From Candidatus Kutchimonas denitrificans (lineage in GTDB: Bacteria; Gemmatimonadota; Gemmatimonadetes; Palauibacterales; KS3-K002), in assembly GCA_011774835.1 (NCBI GenBank), contig JAACAK010000063.1:1-63245 (forward strand): a stretch of DNA of 63,245 nt. The letters are read 5' to 3'. The notes under the pieces are model-generated. The model did not search any database. It saw only the letters and a program-made list of their open reading frames with translations, and was not told the DNA's origin. This document shows positions 33,013 through 41,228 of the stretch, piece by piece (position 1 is the first letter of the stretch; every line of letters starts with the position of its first letter). Position numbers and translations under genes: made by a program.

Positions 33013-35919
33013 ATGTCCACTCCGTTGCTCGAGCGCTTACGGGCCGCTCTGGCCCGGGAGTACGAGGTCGAGCGTCAGCTCGGCGCCGGCGGAATGGGTG
33101 CGGTCTTTCTCGCCCGCGACGTTAGGCTGCAGCGGCACGTCGCCATCAAGATACTCCGTCCTGAATTCGCCACCGCCACGGCGGCGGAGCGCTTCCTGCG
33201 CGAGGCGCGCGTTCTGGCCAGCTTGAAGCATCCCAACGTTGTGCCGGTCCACAGCGCCGGTGAGGCGGATGGTCTTTTCTACTACGTGATGGAGTATGTG
33301 GAGGGCGTGACGCTGGAGGAGCGCCTGGAGCGGGGCCCGCTGACGGACGCGGAAGTGGTGGGTCTCGGCCGTGACCTGCTGGAGGCGCTGGAGACGGCGC
33401 ACGCGCACGGCGTCATCCATCGCGACATCAAGCCGAGCAACGTGTTTCTGGTGGAGGGGCAGGGGCTGCTGGCCGATTTCGGGCTGGCGAAATCGCTGGA
33501 CGAGGAATCGCCGCCCCTCACCGAGCCGGGCCTCCGGTTGGGCACCCCGGCCTACATGCCGCCGGAACAGTTCGGCGGCGAGGCGACGGAGCGGACGGAC
33601 CTGTACGCGGTGGGCATGTCGCTCTACGAGGCGCTGACGGGTCGGCGCTGGTCGATCGCGACGCCCAGCGAGGAGGTGGACTGGTCAGACGTGCCGCGTC
33701 GGCTGGCCGTGGTCCTGAAAAAGGCCCTCGCCTGGTCGCCAGACAAGCGCTGGGAGAGCGCGTCGGAGTTTCGGGTGGCGCTGGAGCGTGCGGCGCGGAG
33801 CCCGCTGGCGCGGCGGCTGACCTGGGCCGGGGCGGCCGTGGTGGTGATGGCGTTGGCCGGACTGGCGGGCTTCTGGGCGATCCGCGCCGGCGAGTCGACG
33901 GCGGCGACGGTGAGCGACCTGGCCATGTTGCCGATCCACGTCGTGGGACCGAGATCCGAGACAATCGACAGCGTCGGTCTGGCGCTGGTCGTCATCCAGA
34001 AGCTGAAGCTGCTCCCGGATGTACGGGTCGTGCCGACTTCGGTCTCGTTTCCGTGGTGGAGCCGGGTGACGGAGGGCGGTGGGGTGGCGCCGGAGCGAGC
34101 GGCGGCGGAAGAGTTGGGCGCACGATATGCCGCTGGCGCGACGGTGATCGTCGAGGAGGACGGCGTCAGCGTACAGCTCGATGTGTACGATGCGACGGGC
34201 GCCCTGCGACCGGAGGGTGGCCCGTTCGCTCTGGACCGACCCGATCTCGCTTCGCTGAGCGACTCGATCGTTCGGCGTCTGCAGACGGTCTTGCTGGGAG
34301 CCGAGCTGCAGGACATCCCGCGACTGACGCCGGACCCGCAGGCGTTGACCTGGTACGCGTTGGGCGAGCGGGCGTTCGAGCGCGGGGCGTGGACGCCGGC
34401 GTTGCAGTACTACGAGCGGGCGGTCGCCCGCGACTCCACCTTCATTCAGGCGTGGTGGCATCTCGCGAACGTGCACCGCTGGCTGCCGGACAGGGGGCCG
34501 TATCCGGCGGACTTCGGTCGCCTGTTCGAGCTCTACGGATCCAGCCTGGGCCCGCTGGACAGCATGCTGCTGGTGGCCCAGCTGGCGCCGGCGGGACCGG
34601 AGCGGCTGCGAACGTACCGCCGAGCCCACGAGCTCTATGCGCAGGACGACTTCGCCGCTTTCCTGCTGGGTGAGGAGCTGTTCAATCGAGGCCCGCTGTG
34701 GGGCGAGTCGCTGGCGCGGGCGGCCGACGCGCTGGACGAGGCGGTCGCGGTCCGCTCGTCGTGGGTCCCCGCGTACATACATCTGATCTGGGCGAACATC
34801 CGGCTGGGTCGGGCCGAGGAGGCCCGGCGCGTGCTGGACGCCATGCCGCCGATCTCCGCGTCGCTGGAGGAAGGGTGGACCTACCCGCGGGAGCTGTTCG
34901 AGCACGCGTTCGTCGAGCGCTTCGACCCGGAGGAGGCGGTGGCGCGGCTCGAGATGCTGATGGCGCATCCGGTGTTCGGATCGCCGGAGTGGATGCTGCC
35001 GCTGTCGCGTTGGGTGGGCGCGTTCGATCTTCCGCATACCCAGGTGCGTGTGGGCCGTCTGGTGCTGGACCGCGTCCCGGTCCGCTCGCTCCGGGCCGGC
35101 GGCCATACGGCACTGGGGCTGGGGTTCGTCCGACTGGGCCAGGCCGACTCGGCGTTCGCCCACTTCGATTCGGCGGCGGCGGCGTTCGGCACCCCCGAGG
35201 CACAGGTCGAGGCGCTGGAGTGGCGGCTCCTGCCCAGCAGCCTGGGTCTGCCGCTGGCAACCGTCGATCAGCGGACAGCGGCTCGAGCGCGGCTGGAGGA
35301 GATCGTCGGGACGGCCGAGCGTCGGGCGGTCTGGGCCCTGGCGATGGACAGCTACGCCCGAGGTGACACGACGGCCGGTCGCCGGCTGGCCGAACAGCTG
35401 GCGCTCCTCGCGCCGGCGGACCCGGGTGATGGACTCGAGCGGTTCCTGCAAGCGGTGGACGAGGCCGCCCGGGACGACTACCGGGCGGCGTTGAGCACGA
35501 GCCAGGGGTTGCTGGCGCTGCAGGTCTCGACGGTCCAGCTGCTGGGTGGATCGACGCCGACGGCGCGGCTCGGCGATCCGTTCGCCCGATCGGTTCTGCA
35601 CCTGAAGCGTGGGGACTGGTATGCGGCGATCGGGGACCTGGAGGCGGCGGACCGTGAATGGACCTGGTACGAAGCCGTGGACGTCGAGGGGTTCCCGGCG
35701 GCCGAGCCGGCGCAGGCCGGCGAGATCGACTGGGCCCTCGGTACGTACGGCCGGTTTCGGCGCGGCATGGCCGCGTTCGAGCGAGGGGATTTCGATGCCG
35801 CTTGCCGCCACCTGACCCGGGTGGTGGAGCTGTGGTCGGATGCGGACGGTTCGCACGCCGCGCTGCTGGGTGCCGCACGGCCGCGAGCCGGACAGGCGTG
35901 CGGCGGTCTGGGCATCTGA
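33013..35919 (+). CDS. Membrane Ser/Thr protein kinase with large TPR-like extracytoplasmic domain
   Basis: A protein of 968 residues. The Hanks-type kinase (about 17-262) is complete: glycine loop GAGGMGAVF (24-32), K46 in AIKIL, HRDIKPSN (136-143), DFG (155-157), and GTPAYMPPEQ in the activation segment. A membrane helix (about 271-290) follows, then a FlgO-like stretch and a long helical part of TPR type to the end (LTWYALGERAFERGAWTPALQYYERAV, and more). The kinase is predicted active and inside the cell; the tail is outside. No phosphatase gene is adjacent. The BTAD-ATPase gene follows 102 bases later and may be functionally linked. Confidence 0.92.
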   Translation: MSTPLLERLRAALAREYEVERQLGAGGMGAVFLARDVRLQRHVAIKILRPEFATATAAERFLREARVLASLKHPNVVPVHSAGEADGLFYYVMEYVEGVTLEERLERGPLTDAEVVGLGRDLLEALETAHAHGVIHRDIKPSNVFLVEGQGLLADFGLAKSLDEESPPLTEPGLRLGTPAYMPPEQFGGEATERTDLYAVGMSLYEALTGRRWSIATPSEEVDWSDVPRRLAVVLKKALAWSPDKRWESASEFRVALERAARSPLARRLTWAGAAVVVMALAGLAGFWAIRAGESTAATVSDLAMLPIHVVGPRSETIDSVGLALVVIQKLKLLPDVRVVPTSVSFPWWSRVTEGGGVAPERAAAEELGARYAAGATVIVEEDGVSVQLDVYDATGALRPEGGPFALDRPDLASLSDSIVRRLQTVLLGAELQDIPRLTPDPQALTWYALGERAFERGAWTPALQYYERAVARDSTFIQAWWHLANVHRWLPDRGPYPADFGRLFELYGSSLGPLDSMLLVAQLAPAGPERLRTYRRAHELYAQDDFAAFLLGEELFNRGPLWGESLARAADALDEAVAVRSSWVPAYIHLIWANIRLGRAEEARRVLDAMPPISASLEEGWTYPRELFEHAFVERFDPEEAVARLEMLMAHPVFGSPEWMLPLSRWVGAFDLPHTQVRVGRLVLDRVPVRSLRAGGHTALGLGFVRLGQADSAFAHFDSAAAAFGTPEAQVEALEWRLLPSSLGLPLATVDQRTAARARLEEIVGTAERRAVWALAMDSYARGDTTAGRRLAEQLALLAPADPGDGLERFLQAVDEAARDDYRAALSTSQGLLALQVSTVQLLGGSTPTARLGDPFARSVLHLKRGDWYAAIGDLEAADREWTWYEAVDVEGFPAAEPAQAGEIDWALGTYGRFRRGMAAFERGDFDAACRHLTRVVELWSDADGSHAALLGAARPRAGQACGGLGI

Positions 35920-36021
35920 TCGGTGTCTGTGTTCGTGCTTGATCCTCGCTTGACCGCCGGGTTAGAGGGTTCGGTGTCGCGCGATCTGCGGCTTGACCGA
36001 ACCTGGAGGTGAGGAAGGACC

Positions 36022-37962
36022 ATGATCAGCTGTCGAGTCCTGGGTCCTGTCGAGGTCAGCTTCGAGGGCGGCCCGGCGCCGGCCGAGCTGCTGTGGCGGA
36101 AGAATCTGGCCCTGCTGGTCTACTTGGCCCGCTCGCCGAAGCGGGCCAGGTCCCGGGACCATCTGATCGGGCTGCTGTGGGGTGACAAGCCTGACTCGGC
36201 GGCACGGCACTCCCTGAACGAGGCGGTCCGGGTACTGCGCAAGCACGTGGGCGCCGACGCCATCGAGACCGAGGGCGAGCAGGTTCGTCTGGCGCCGGGC
36301 GCGATCGAGCTGGACGTCGAGAGCCTCGAGGCCCGGGTCGCCGAGGACGATTGGGAGGGCGCGGCCGCGCTGGTGGCCGGCGAGTTCCTGGAGGGCTTCT
36401 CGGTGCCCGGTTGCTCCGAGCTCGAGGACTGGCTGCACGCCGAGCGATTCGGTTTCAGGCAGACGTCGGTGGCGGTGCTGGTGGCTCGGGCGACCGAGCT
36501 CCTCGACGCGGGCCAGGTCCGGGAATCGATGGTGGTGGCGCGGCGCGCTCAGGCGCTCGATGGAACGTCGGAGGCGGCGGCACGTGTCGCGATGCGGGCG
36601 TCCGCCATCGCCGGCGACCGAAGCGGCGCGCTGGCGATCTACGATGCGCTTGCCCGGCGGCTGGATGAAGAGCTGGGCGCCGAGCCGGCTGAAGAGACGA
36701 GCGAACTGGCTGAACGGGTCCGGCGCGAGCGAGTCTGGCAGTTGCCAGAAGAGTACGCCGCGGGCGAGGCGTCGAGCGGTGCACGGCGCGCGCCGCTGGT
36801 GGGTCGCGAGGCGGAGCTGGAGGAGCTGCTGCAGGCGTGGTCCGATTGCATCGGTCGATCGAGGGCCACGGCCGGGATGATCGATGGCGACCCCGGGGTC
36901 GGCCGTACGCGTTTGGCTGAGGAGTTGCTGGCCCGGGCCCGGCTGGACGGCGCCACGGTGGCGACGGCTCGTGCGGTGGAGGCGGACTCGGGTGAGGCGT
37001 GGAGCGGCGCCTGGGCGCTGGCCGCCGCGATTCCGATCGCGGCCGCCGGATTGGACGAGGCGCATCCGGCCAGCCGCGCCGCCCTCGCCGCCCGGCTCCC
37101 AGCCTGGGCCGAGCGCTTCGGGTCGGCCGCCGACGCCGAGACGCCGACACCCGGCCGTGCGCTAATCGAGGTGGCGCGCGCCCTCACCAAACGACAGCCC
37201 CTGGTCGTCTTGGTCGATGACGCGCAGTGGCTCGACCGGGATACGCTCCTCGCGCTGGGCGCCGCGTTGCGTGACCTGAAGGGCGCGCCGTTCTTCCTCT
37301 GCGTCACGTCGACCTACCCGAGGCGGCCCGAGCTGGAGGAGATTCGAGCGCACGTTGGCCGCGAGCTGGCCGGCGTGTCGGTGCAGCTGGGGCCGTTGTC
37401 GCACGCGGACCTGCGTCGCCTGGCGCGCTGGGCGTTGCCGTCGTACGACGACGTGGAGCTGGACCGGGTGACCCGGCGCGTGGCGACGGACTCGGCCGGA
37501 CTGCCACTCCTCGCGACCGAGCTCCTGGGCGCCGTCGCCCTCGGCCTCGATCTCGGCGTCACCCAAGGCGCCTGGCCCGAGCCGCTGCGAACGCTGGACC
37601 AGACGCTGCCAGGCGACCTGCCGATAGCGGTGTCCGCCGCCGTTCGGGTAAGCTTTCGCCGTCTCACCCCGGAGGCCCAGGCCACGCTCGCCGCGGCCGC
37701 CGTGCTGGACGAGCGGGTCGACCGCGCGACGCTCGCGAAAGCGACTGGACTGGACGCGAAGGCGCTCGCCGCTGCCCTCGATGAGCTCGAATGGGCTCGC
37801 TGGCTGTCCGCCGACGCCCGGGGCTATTCGTTCGTGGCGCGGATCGTCCGAGACGTCGTACGTCGCGATATGCTGACCCCCGGTCAGCGGCAGCGGATCC
37901 TGGAAGCCGCTGGAAAAAGTCCCGCGAACAAAGCGCGAAACAAATCCCGCACTGTGGTTTAG
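36022..37962 (+). CDS. BTAD (AfsR/SARP-type) regulator with an AAA-like ATPase domain
   Basis: A protein of 646 residues, ATG behind GGAGGTGAGG. Residues 1-95 resemble the winged-helix DNA-binding part of SARP regulators (ISCRVLGPVEVSFEGGP, then LIGLLWGDKPDSAARHSLNEAVRVLRKHVG), and 95-240 the BTAD helical repeats. An ATPase region starts at PLVGREAELEELL. Its P-loop reads GDPGVGRTR (289-297): the Walker A lysine is arginine (R295), while Walker B LVVLVDDAQWLD is kept. The usual extra domains of larger AfsR/MalT-type proteins are missing. It may bind ATP weakly or act as a nucleotide-independent switch. AfsR-type proteins can be kinase substrates, and a kinase gene precedes it. Confidence 0.85.
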   Translation: MISCRVLGPVEVSFEGGPAPAELLWRKNLALLVYLARSPKRARSRDHLIGLLWGDKPDSAARHSLNEAVRVLRKHVGADAIETEGEQVRLAPGAIELDVESLEARVAEDDWEGAAALVAGEFLEGFSVPGCSELEDWLHAERFGFRQTSVAVLVARATELLDAGQVRESMVVARRAQALDGTSEAAARVAMRASAIAGDRSGALAIYDALARRLDEELGAEPAEETSELAERVRRERVWQLPEEYAAGEASSGARRAPLVGREAELEELLQAWSDCIGRSRATAGMIDGDPGVGRTRLAEELLARARLDGATVATARAVEADSGEAWSGAWALAAAIPIAAAGLDEAHPASRAALAARLPAWAERFGSAADAETPTPGRALIEVARALTKRQPLVVLVDDAQWLDRDTLLALGAALRDLKGAPFFLCVTSTYPRRPELEEIRAHVGRELAGVSVQLGPLSHADLRRLARWALPSYDDVELDRVTRRVATDSAGLPLLATELLGAVALGLDLGVTQGAWPEPLRTLDQTLPGDLPIAVSAAVRVSFRRLTPEAQATLAAAAVLDERVDRATLAKATGLDAKALAAALDELEWARWLSADARGYSFVARIVRDVVRRDMLTPGQRQRILEAAGKSPANKARNKSRTVV

Positions 37963-38051
37963 AAGAGTCACCCTGCCGCCACTCCCGGCCTCTGGCCCTC
38001 GGCCGGGCATTCTGCAGACCCCTTTTGGAGACGAGCTGCTCCTCACTGCGT

Positions 38052-39149
38052 ATGGAGTGGACGAACCTGGACCTACCTGACCGAGCCGCACCCGCCGCGG
38101 CGATGCCGGCGCCCGCCGACTCGCCCGTCATCCTGGTCGACGATGAGGAGTCGGTCGTCAGCCTGCTGACAAAAGTGCTGGAGGAGGAAGGGTACCCGGT
38201 CGAGGGCTTCGACTCCGGACAGGAGGCGCTGCAACGGATCGAGGAGGGCGGTGTGGCGCTGATGGTCACCGACATCCGGATGCCGGACATGGACGGGATG
38301 CAGCTGGCCAGCCTGGCGCTGGAGGAGGATCCGGACATCGCCGTGCTGGTGCTGACCGGTGCGCCCGACACGACCAGCGCCGTCGAGTCGTTGCGGCTCG
38401 GCGTCGATGACTACCTGCTGAAGCCGGTCGCGGTGGACGACCTGGTCGTAGCCGTTGGCCGGGCGCTGCGACGGCGCAGCCTGTCGCTGTATCGCCACCA
38501 GATCGAGGCTTGGCTGCGCGCCGAAGTGGACAAGCGGATGGAGCAGGTGGAGCGTCAGGCGGAAGAGCTGCAGGAGATGTCGCTGGCGACGCTGCGGGCG
38601 CTGATCCGGGCGATGGAGGCGAAGGACCCCTACCTCAAGGGCCACAGCGAGAAGGTCGCGGAGCTGGGGGTGAAGATGGCGATCCACCTCGACCTGGAAA
38701 GCCACGAGATCGAAGAGGTGCGGATCGCCTGCCTGCTCCACGACATCGGCATGATCGCGATTCGCGAGTCGGTGCTGCACAAGGAAGCCCGGCTCAGCGA
38801 TGAAGAATACCGGCATGTTCAGGAGCACGCGGAGATCGGGGCCAGCATCCTGCGGCCGTTGACCAACCTTGGCGGCGCCCTCGATTTCGTTCGCTGCCAC
38901 CACGAACGGCTCGACGGGACGGGCTATCCCCGGGGCCTCGCCGGCGATGAGGTGCCGCAGGGCGCCCAGATCGTTGGGGTCGCCGAGATCTTCGTCTCGA
39001 TGACAGAGACGCGACCGCACCGTCAGGCGCACCCACAGGAGAAGGCGCTGGAGATGCTGCGGTCGGTGAGCGGGAAGTGGTATGCGTCGGATGTGGTGGA
39101 GGCGCTTGACGCGGTTGTACAGGGCCGGGAGAAGGGAACGGCCGGGTGA
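38052..39149 (+). CDS. Response regulator with HD-GYP phosphodiesterase domain
   Basis: A protein of 365 residues. The receiver (about 23-140) has the acidic pair DDEE, phospho-acceptor D74 in MVTDIRMPD, and K124 in YLLKPV. A coiled-coil linker (about 150-180) leads to an HD-GYP domain with HD at 230-231, HHE at 283-285 and DGTGYP at 288-293, so the metal ligands for cyclic-di-GMP hydrolysis are present. The start is not certain: ATG 38052 has no clear Shine-Dalgarno, and ATG 38103 is possible. No sensor kinase is adjacent. It follows the BTAD gene by 89 bases and ends at the word repeat and terminator at 39150-39310. Confidence 0.9.
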   Translation: MEWTNLDLPDRAAPAAAMPAPADSPVILVDDEESVVSLLTKVLEEEGYPVEGFDSGQEALQRIEEGGVALMVTDIRMPDMDGMQLASLALEEDPDIAVLVLTGAPDTTSAVESLRLGVDDYLLKPVAVDDLVVAVGRALRRRSLSLYRHQIEAWLRAEVDKRMEQVERQAEELQEMSLATLRALIRAMEAKDPYLKGHSEKVAELGVKMAIHLDLESHEIEEVRIACLLHDIGMIAIRESVLHKEARLSDEEYRHVQEHAEIGASILRPLTNLGGALDFVRCHHERLDGTGYPRGLAGDEVPQGAQIVGVAEIFVSMTETRPHRQAHPQEKALEMLRSVSGKWYASDVVEALDAVVQGREKGTAG

Positions 39150-39272
39150 ACATCCAACGTTCAACGTCCAACCTCCAACATCGAACGTACTGCTGAAGAC
39201 CTAACGTGCAGCGCTCAAGCCGCCAGCGCTGATCAGCATTCGACGTTGGACGTTGAATGTTGGAAGTTCGAG
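39150..39272. repeat. Inverted word repeat (CCAACGTT / GTTGGACG) between convergent genes
   Basis: The left arm 39150-39187 consists of CCAACGTTCAACGTCCAACC and one more unit; the right arm 39238-39272 is GACGTTGGACGTTGAATGTT plus GGAAGTTCGA. Apart from a 7-base insertion the arms are about 85% complementary, enclosing 50 unrelated bases. The first arm starts at the base after the HD-GYP stop codon. Confidence 0.85.
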
Positions 39273-39277
39273 CGAAT

Positions 39278-39310
39278 GCAAAAGGGCCTCCGATTCGGAG
39301 GCCCTTTTGC
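39278..39310. terminator. Bidirectional intrinsic terminator
   Basis: A perfect 15-base stem, GCAAAAGGGCCTCCG, loop ATT and the complementary arm. The A-run at the left and T-run at the right make it work for both the HD-GYP gene (+) and the citrate synthase gene (-), whose stop is 20 bases away. Confidence 0.95.
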
Positions 39311-39329
39311 CTGAGCGACACCCACCGAT

Positions 39330-40631
39330 CTATTCGATACCTGCCATCTCTTCCAGCATGGCCGTCGTGACCGACTTGGGCCGCTCGATCGGATAGCCCA
39401 GCGCCCGGTCCCAGACGATGTTCGACAGCACGCCCAGCGCCCGGCCGATCGCGAAGAGCACGGTGTAGAAGTCGTACTCCTTCAGGCCGTAGTACCACTG
39501 GATGACGCCGGACTGCGCGTCGACGTTCGGCCACGGGTTCTTCGCCTTGCCCTGCTCCTGCAGGATCGGCGGCACGACCTTGTACAGCAGGTCGACGTAC
39601 TTGAAGATCGGATCGTCCGGCAGGTGCTTGAGGCAGAAGTTGCGCTGCTCGGTGTAGCGCGGGTCGGTCTTCCGCAGCACGGCGTGTCCGAAGCCCGGGA
39701 TCACCTGGCCCGAGTTCAGCGTCTCCCAGACGAACTCCTTCATCTCCTCTTCGGTGGGGATCTTGCCGCCCATCTGCTCCATCACGCCCTGGATCCAGCG
39801 CAGCACCTCCTGGTTGGCCAGCCCGTGCAGCGGGCCCGCCAGCCCGTCGACCATCGACGACGTCGAGTAGTACGGGTCGGACAGCGCGCTGCCGATCAGG
39901 TGACCGGCGTGGGCGCTGACGTTCCCGCTCTCGTGGTCGGAGTGGAGGATGAAGTAGAGCCGCGCGACATCGTCGTACGGCGGCTCGATGCCCATCTGAT
40001 GGGCGAAGTTTCCGCCCAGGTCCAGCTTCGGGTCCGGCTTGATCTGCTTGTCGTCCTTGTACTTCAGGCGATAGACCAACGCGCCCAGCCGCGGGAGCCG
40101 GGCCCACAGGTTGAGTGCGTCCTCGAGGGTGGGCTGCCAGTGGTCCATCTTCCCCAGTCCCTCCTCGTACGCTTTCGCGTAGACCGACTCCCGCTGCATC
40201 GACAGGATCGCCGCCGAGAACATGGCCATCGGATGCGAGTCTCGAGGCATCGTCTTCAGCACGTCGTGCACGTAATCGGGCAGCTCCGCTCGCTTCTTCA
40301 GCTCCTCGACCAGCTCTCCCGCCTCTTCCTCGCTGGGTATCTCGCCGGTGAGCAGCAGCCAGATGTGCCCTTCGACGTACGGCATCTCGGCTCCGGGCAC
40401 TTTCGGCAGCGCCGCCAGCGTCTCGGGGATCGTGTAGCCGCGGAACCGGATCCCCTCGTTGGGATCGAGGTAGGAGATGTCGGTGACCAGGCACTTGACC
40501 CCGCGAATGCCACCGATCGCCTGGGCGATCGTCACGTCGCTGATCTTCTTGTCGCCGTGGTCTTTGAGCAGCCGGGTCGTCCTCGGCCGCCAACCTTCGA
40601 TCTTTTCAGCCAGCTTGTCTCTCAACTTCAT
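39330..40631 (-). CDS. gltA: Citrate synthase, eukaryotic (type I dimeric) class
   Basis: A protein of 433 residues that joins acetyl-CoA and oxaloacetate in the citric acid cycle. The catalytic residues are visible: H269 in GPLHGLANQEVL, H316 in PGFGHAVLRKTDPRY, and the aspartate in NPWPNVDAQSG. Motifs such as LEQGKAKNPWPNVDA-type and RALGVLSNIVWDRALGYPIERPKS are those of mitochondrial citrate synthases, not of the hexameric GltA of enterobacteria. AGGAGG before ATG 40631 sets the start; the longer frame adds noise. The gene follows the acyl-CoA synthetase/GNAT gene on the same strand, separated by the large hairpin region. Confidence 0.96.
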   Translation of the reverse strand: MKLRDKLAEKIEGWRPRTTRLLKDHGDKKISDVTIAQAIGGIRGVKCLVTDISYLDPNEGIRFRGYTIPETLAALPKVPGAEMPYVEGHIWLLLTGEIPSEEEAGELVEELKKRAELPDYVHDVLKTMPRDSHPMAMFSAAILSMQRESVYAKAYEEGLGKMDHWQPTLEDALNLWARLPRLGALVYRLKYKDDKQIKPDPKLDLGGNFAHQMGIEPPYDDVARLYFILHSDHESGNVSAHAGHLIGSALSDPYYSTSSMVDGLAGPLHGLANQEVLRWIQGVMEQMGGKIPTEEEMKEFVWETLNSGQVIPGFGHAVLRKTDPRYTEQRNFCLKHLPDDPIFKYVDLLYKVVPPILQEQGKAKNPWPNVDAQSGVIQWYYGLKEYDFYTVLFAIGRALGVLSNIVWDRALGYPIERPKSVTTAMLEEMAGIE

Positions 40632-40940
40632 CTTTGCCTCCTTTGGCGGCCACCGCGCGCGATCCCCTCGCCCCCGGCCAGGGCGAACGGTTCGGCCCCG
40701 AGACCGGCCGCCGGTTCCAAGACAGGCGTACGAGGACTCCGACAAGGAGTGCATAACTCATGCCCGCGGACGGCGGCGATCGCGGCCTGGTAAATGGCTT
40801 TCCTGTCTTTACTAGTCAGGTTAACGATTCGTTCCCGGCCGTGCGAGGCCGCTCCGGGGAGTGACGATCTGCCCCACCGAATGGGGCGGCCCGTCATCCG
40901 ACTAACGATTGGCGCTATTCGGAGCGATGCCGATGGTTGG
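40632..40940. other. Upstream region of citrate synthase
   Basis: No gene seen. The first 13 bases hold the Shine-Dalgarno (on the minus strand). The AT-richer stretch 40785-40830 is the most promoter-like part, but I cannot assign -35 and -10 boxes with confidence. Confidence 0.45.
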
Positions 40941-41226
40941 AGTCGGGGGGGGTTGGGAGGTGGGGAATCCCCAATTTGGGAATGGGATATCGGGATTCCG
41001 ATTTCGGGAAGTTCGAGTTCGCTCCGAATGCTGAAGAAGATTCGGAGATTCGGGGGTTCGGGGATTCGGGGAAAGAGGAAGTGGTGACCGACGACGTTCG
41101 CCTGGCCGTCGGCTCCCACCTCCCCGAATCCCCGAACCCCCGAATCCCCGAATCCGCCTCCACAATTCGGGGAGAACTCGAGATTCCCCAAATCGGAATC
41201 CCGAACCCCGACTTCGAGATTCCCAT
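40941..41226. repeat. Very long inverted word repeat (GATTCGGGG / CCCCGAATC)
   Basis: Arms 40992-41082 and 41113-41202 are about 90 bases each, and roughly 85% complementary by eye with only one or two gaps. Each arm is built from units such as GATTCGGGG and GGTTCGGGG. The 30-base centre contains a further short dyad (GACCGACG.../CGTCGG). Flanks (40950-40990, 41203-41226) hold more of the same words, including GGGGAATCCCC. It fills most of the gap between two genes read leftwards. Confidence 0.9.
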
Positions 41227-41228
41227 CG

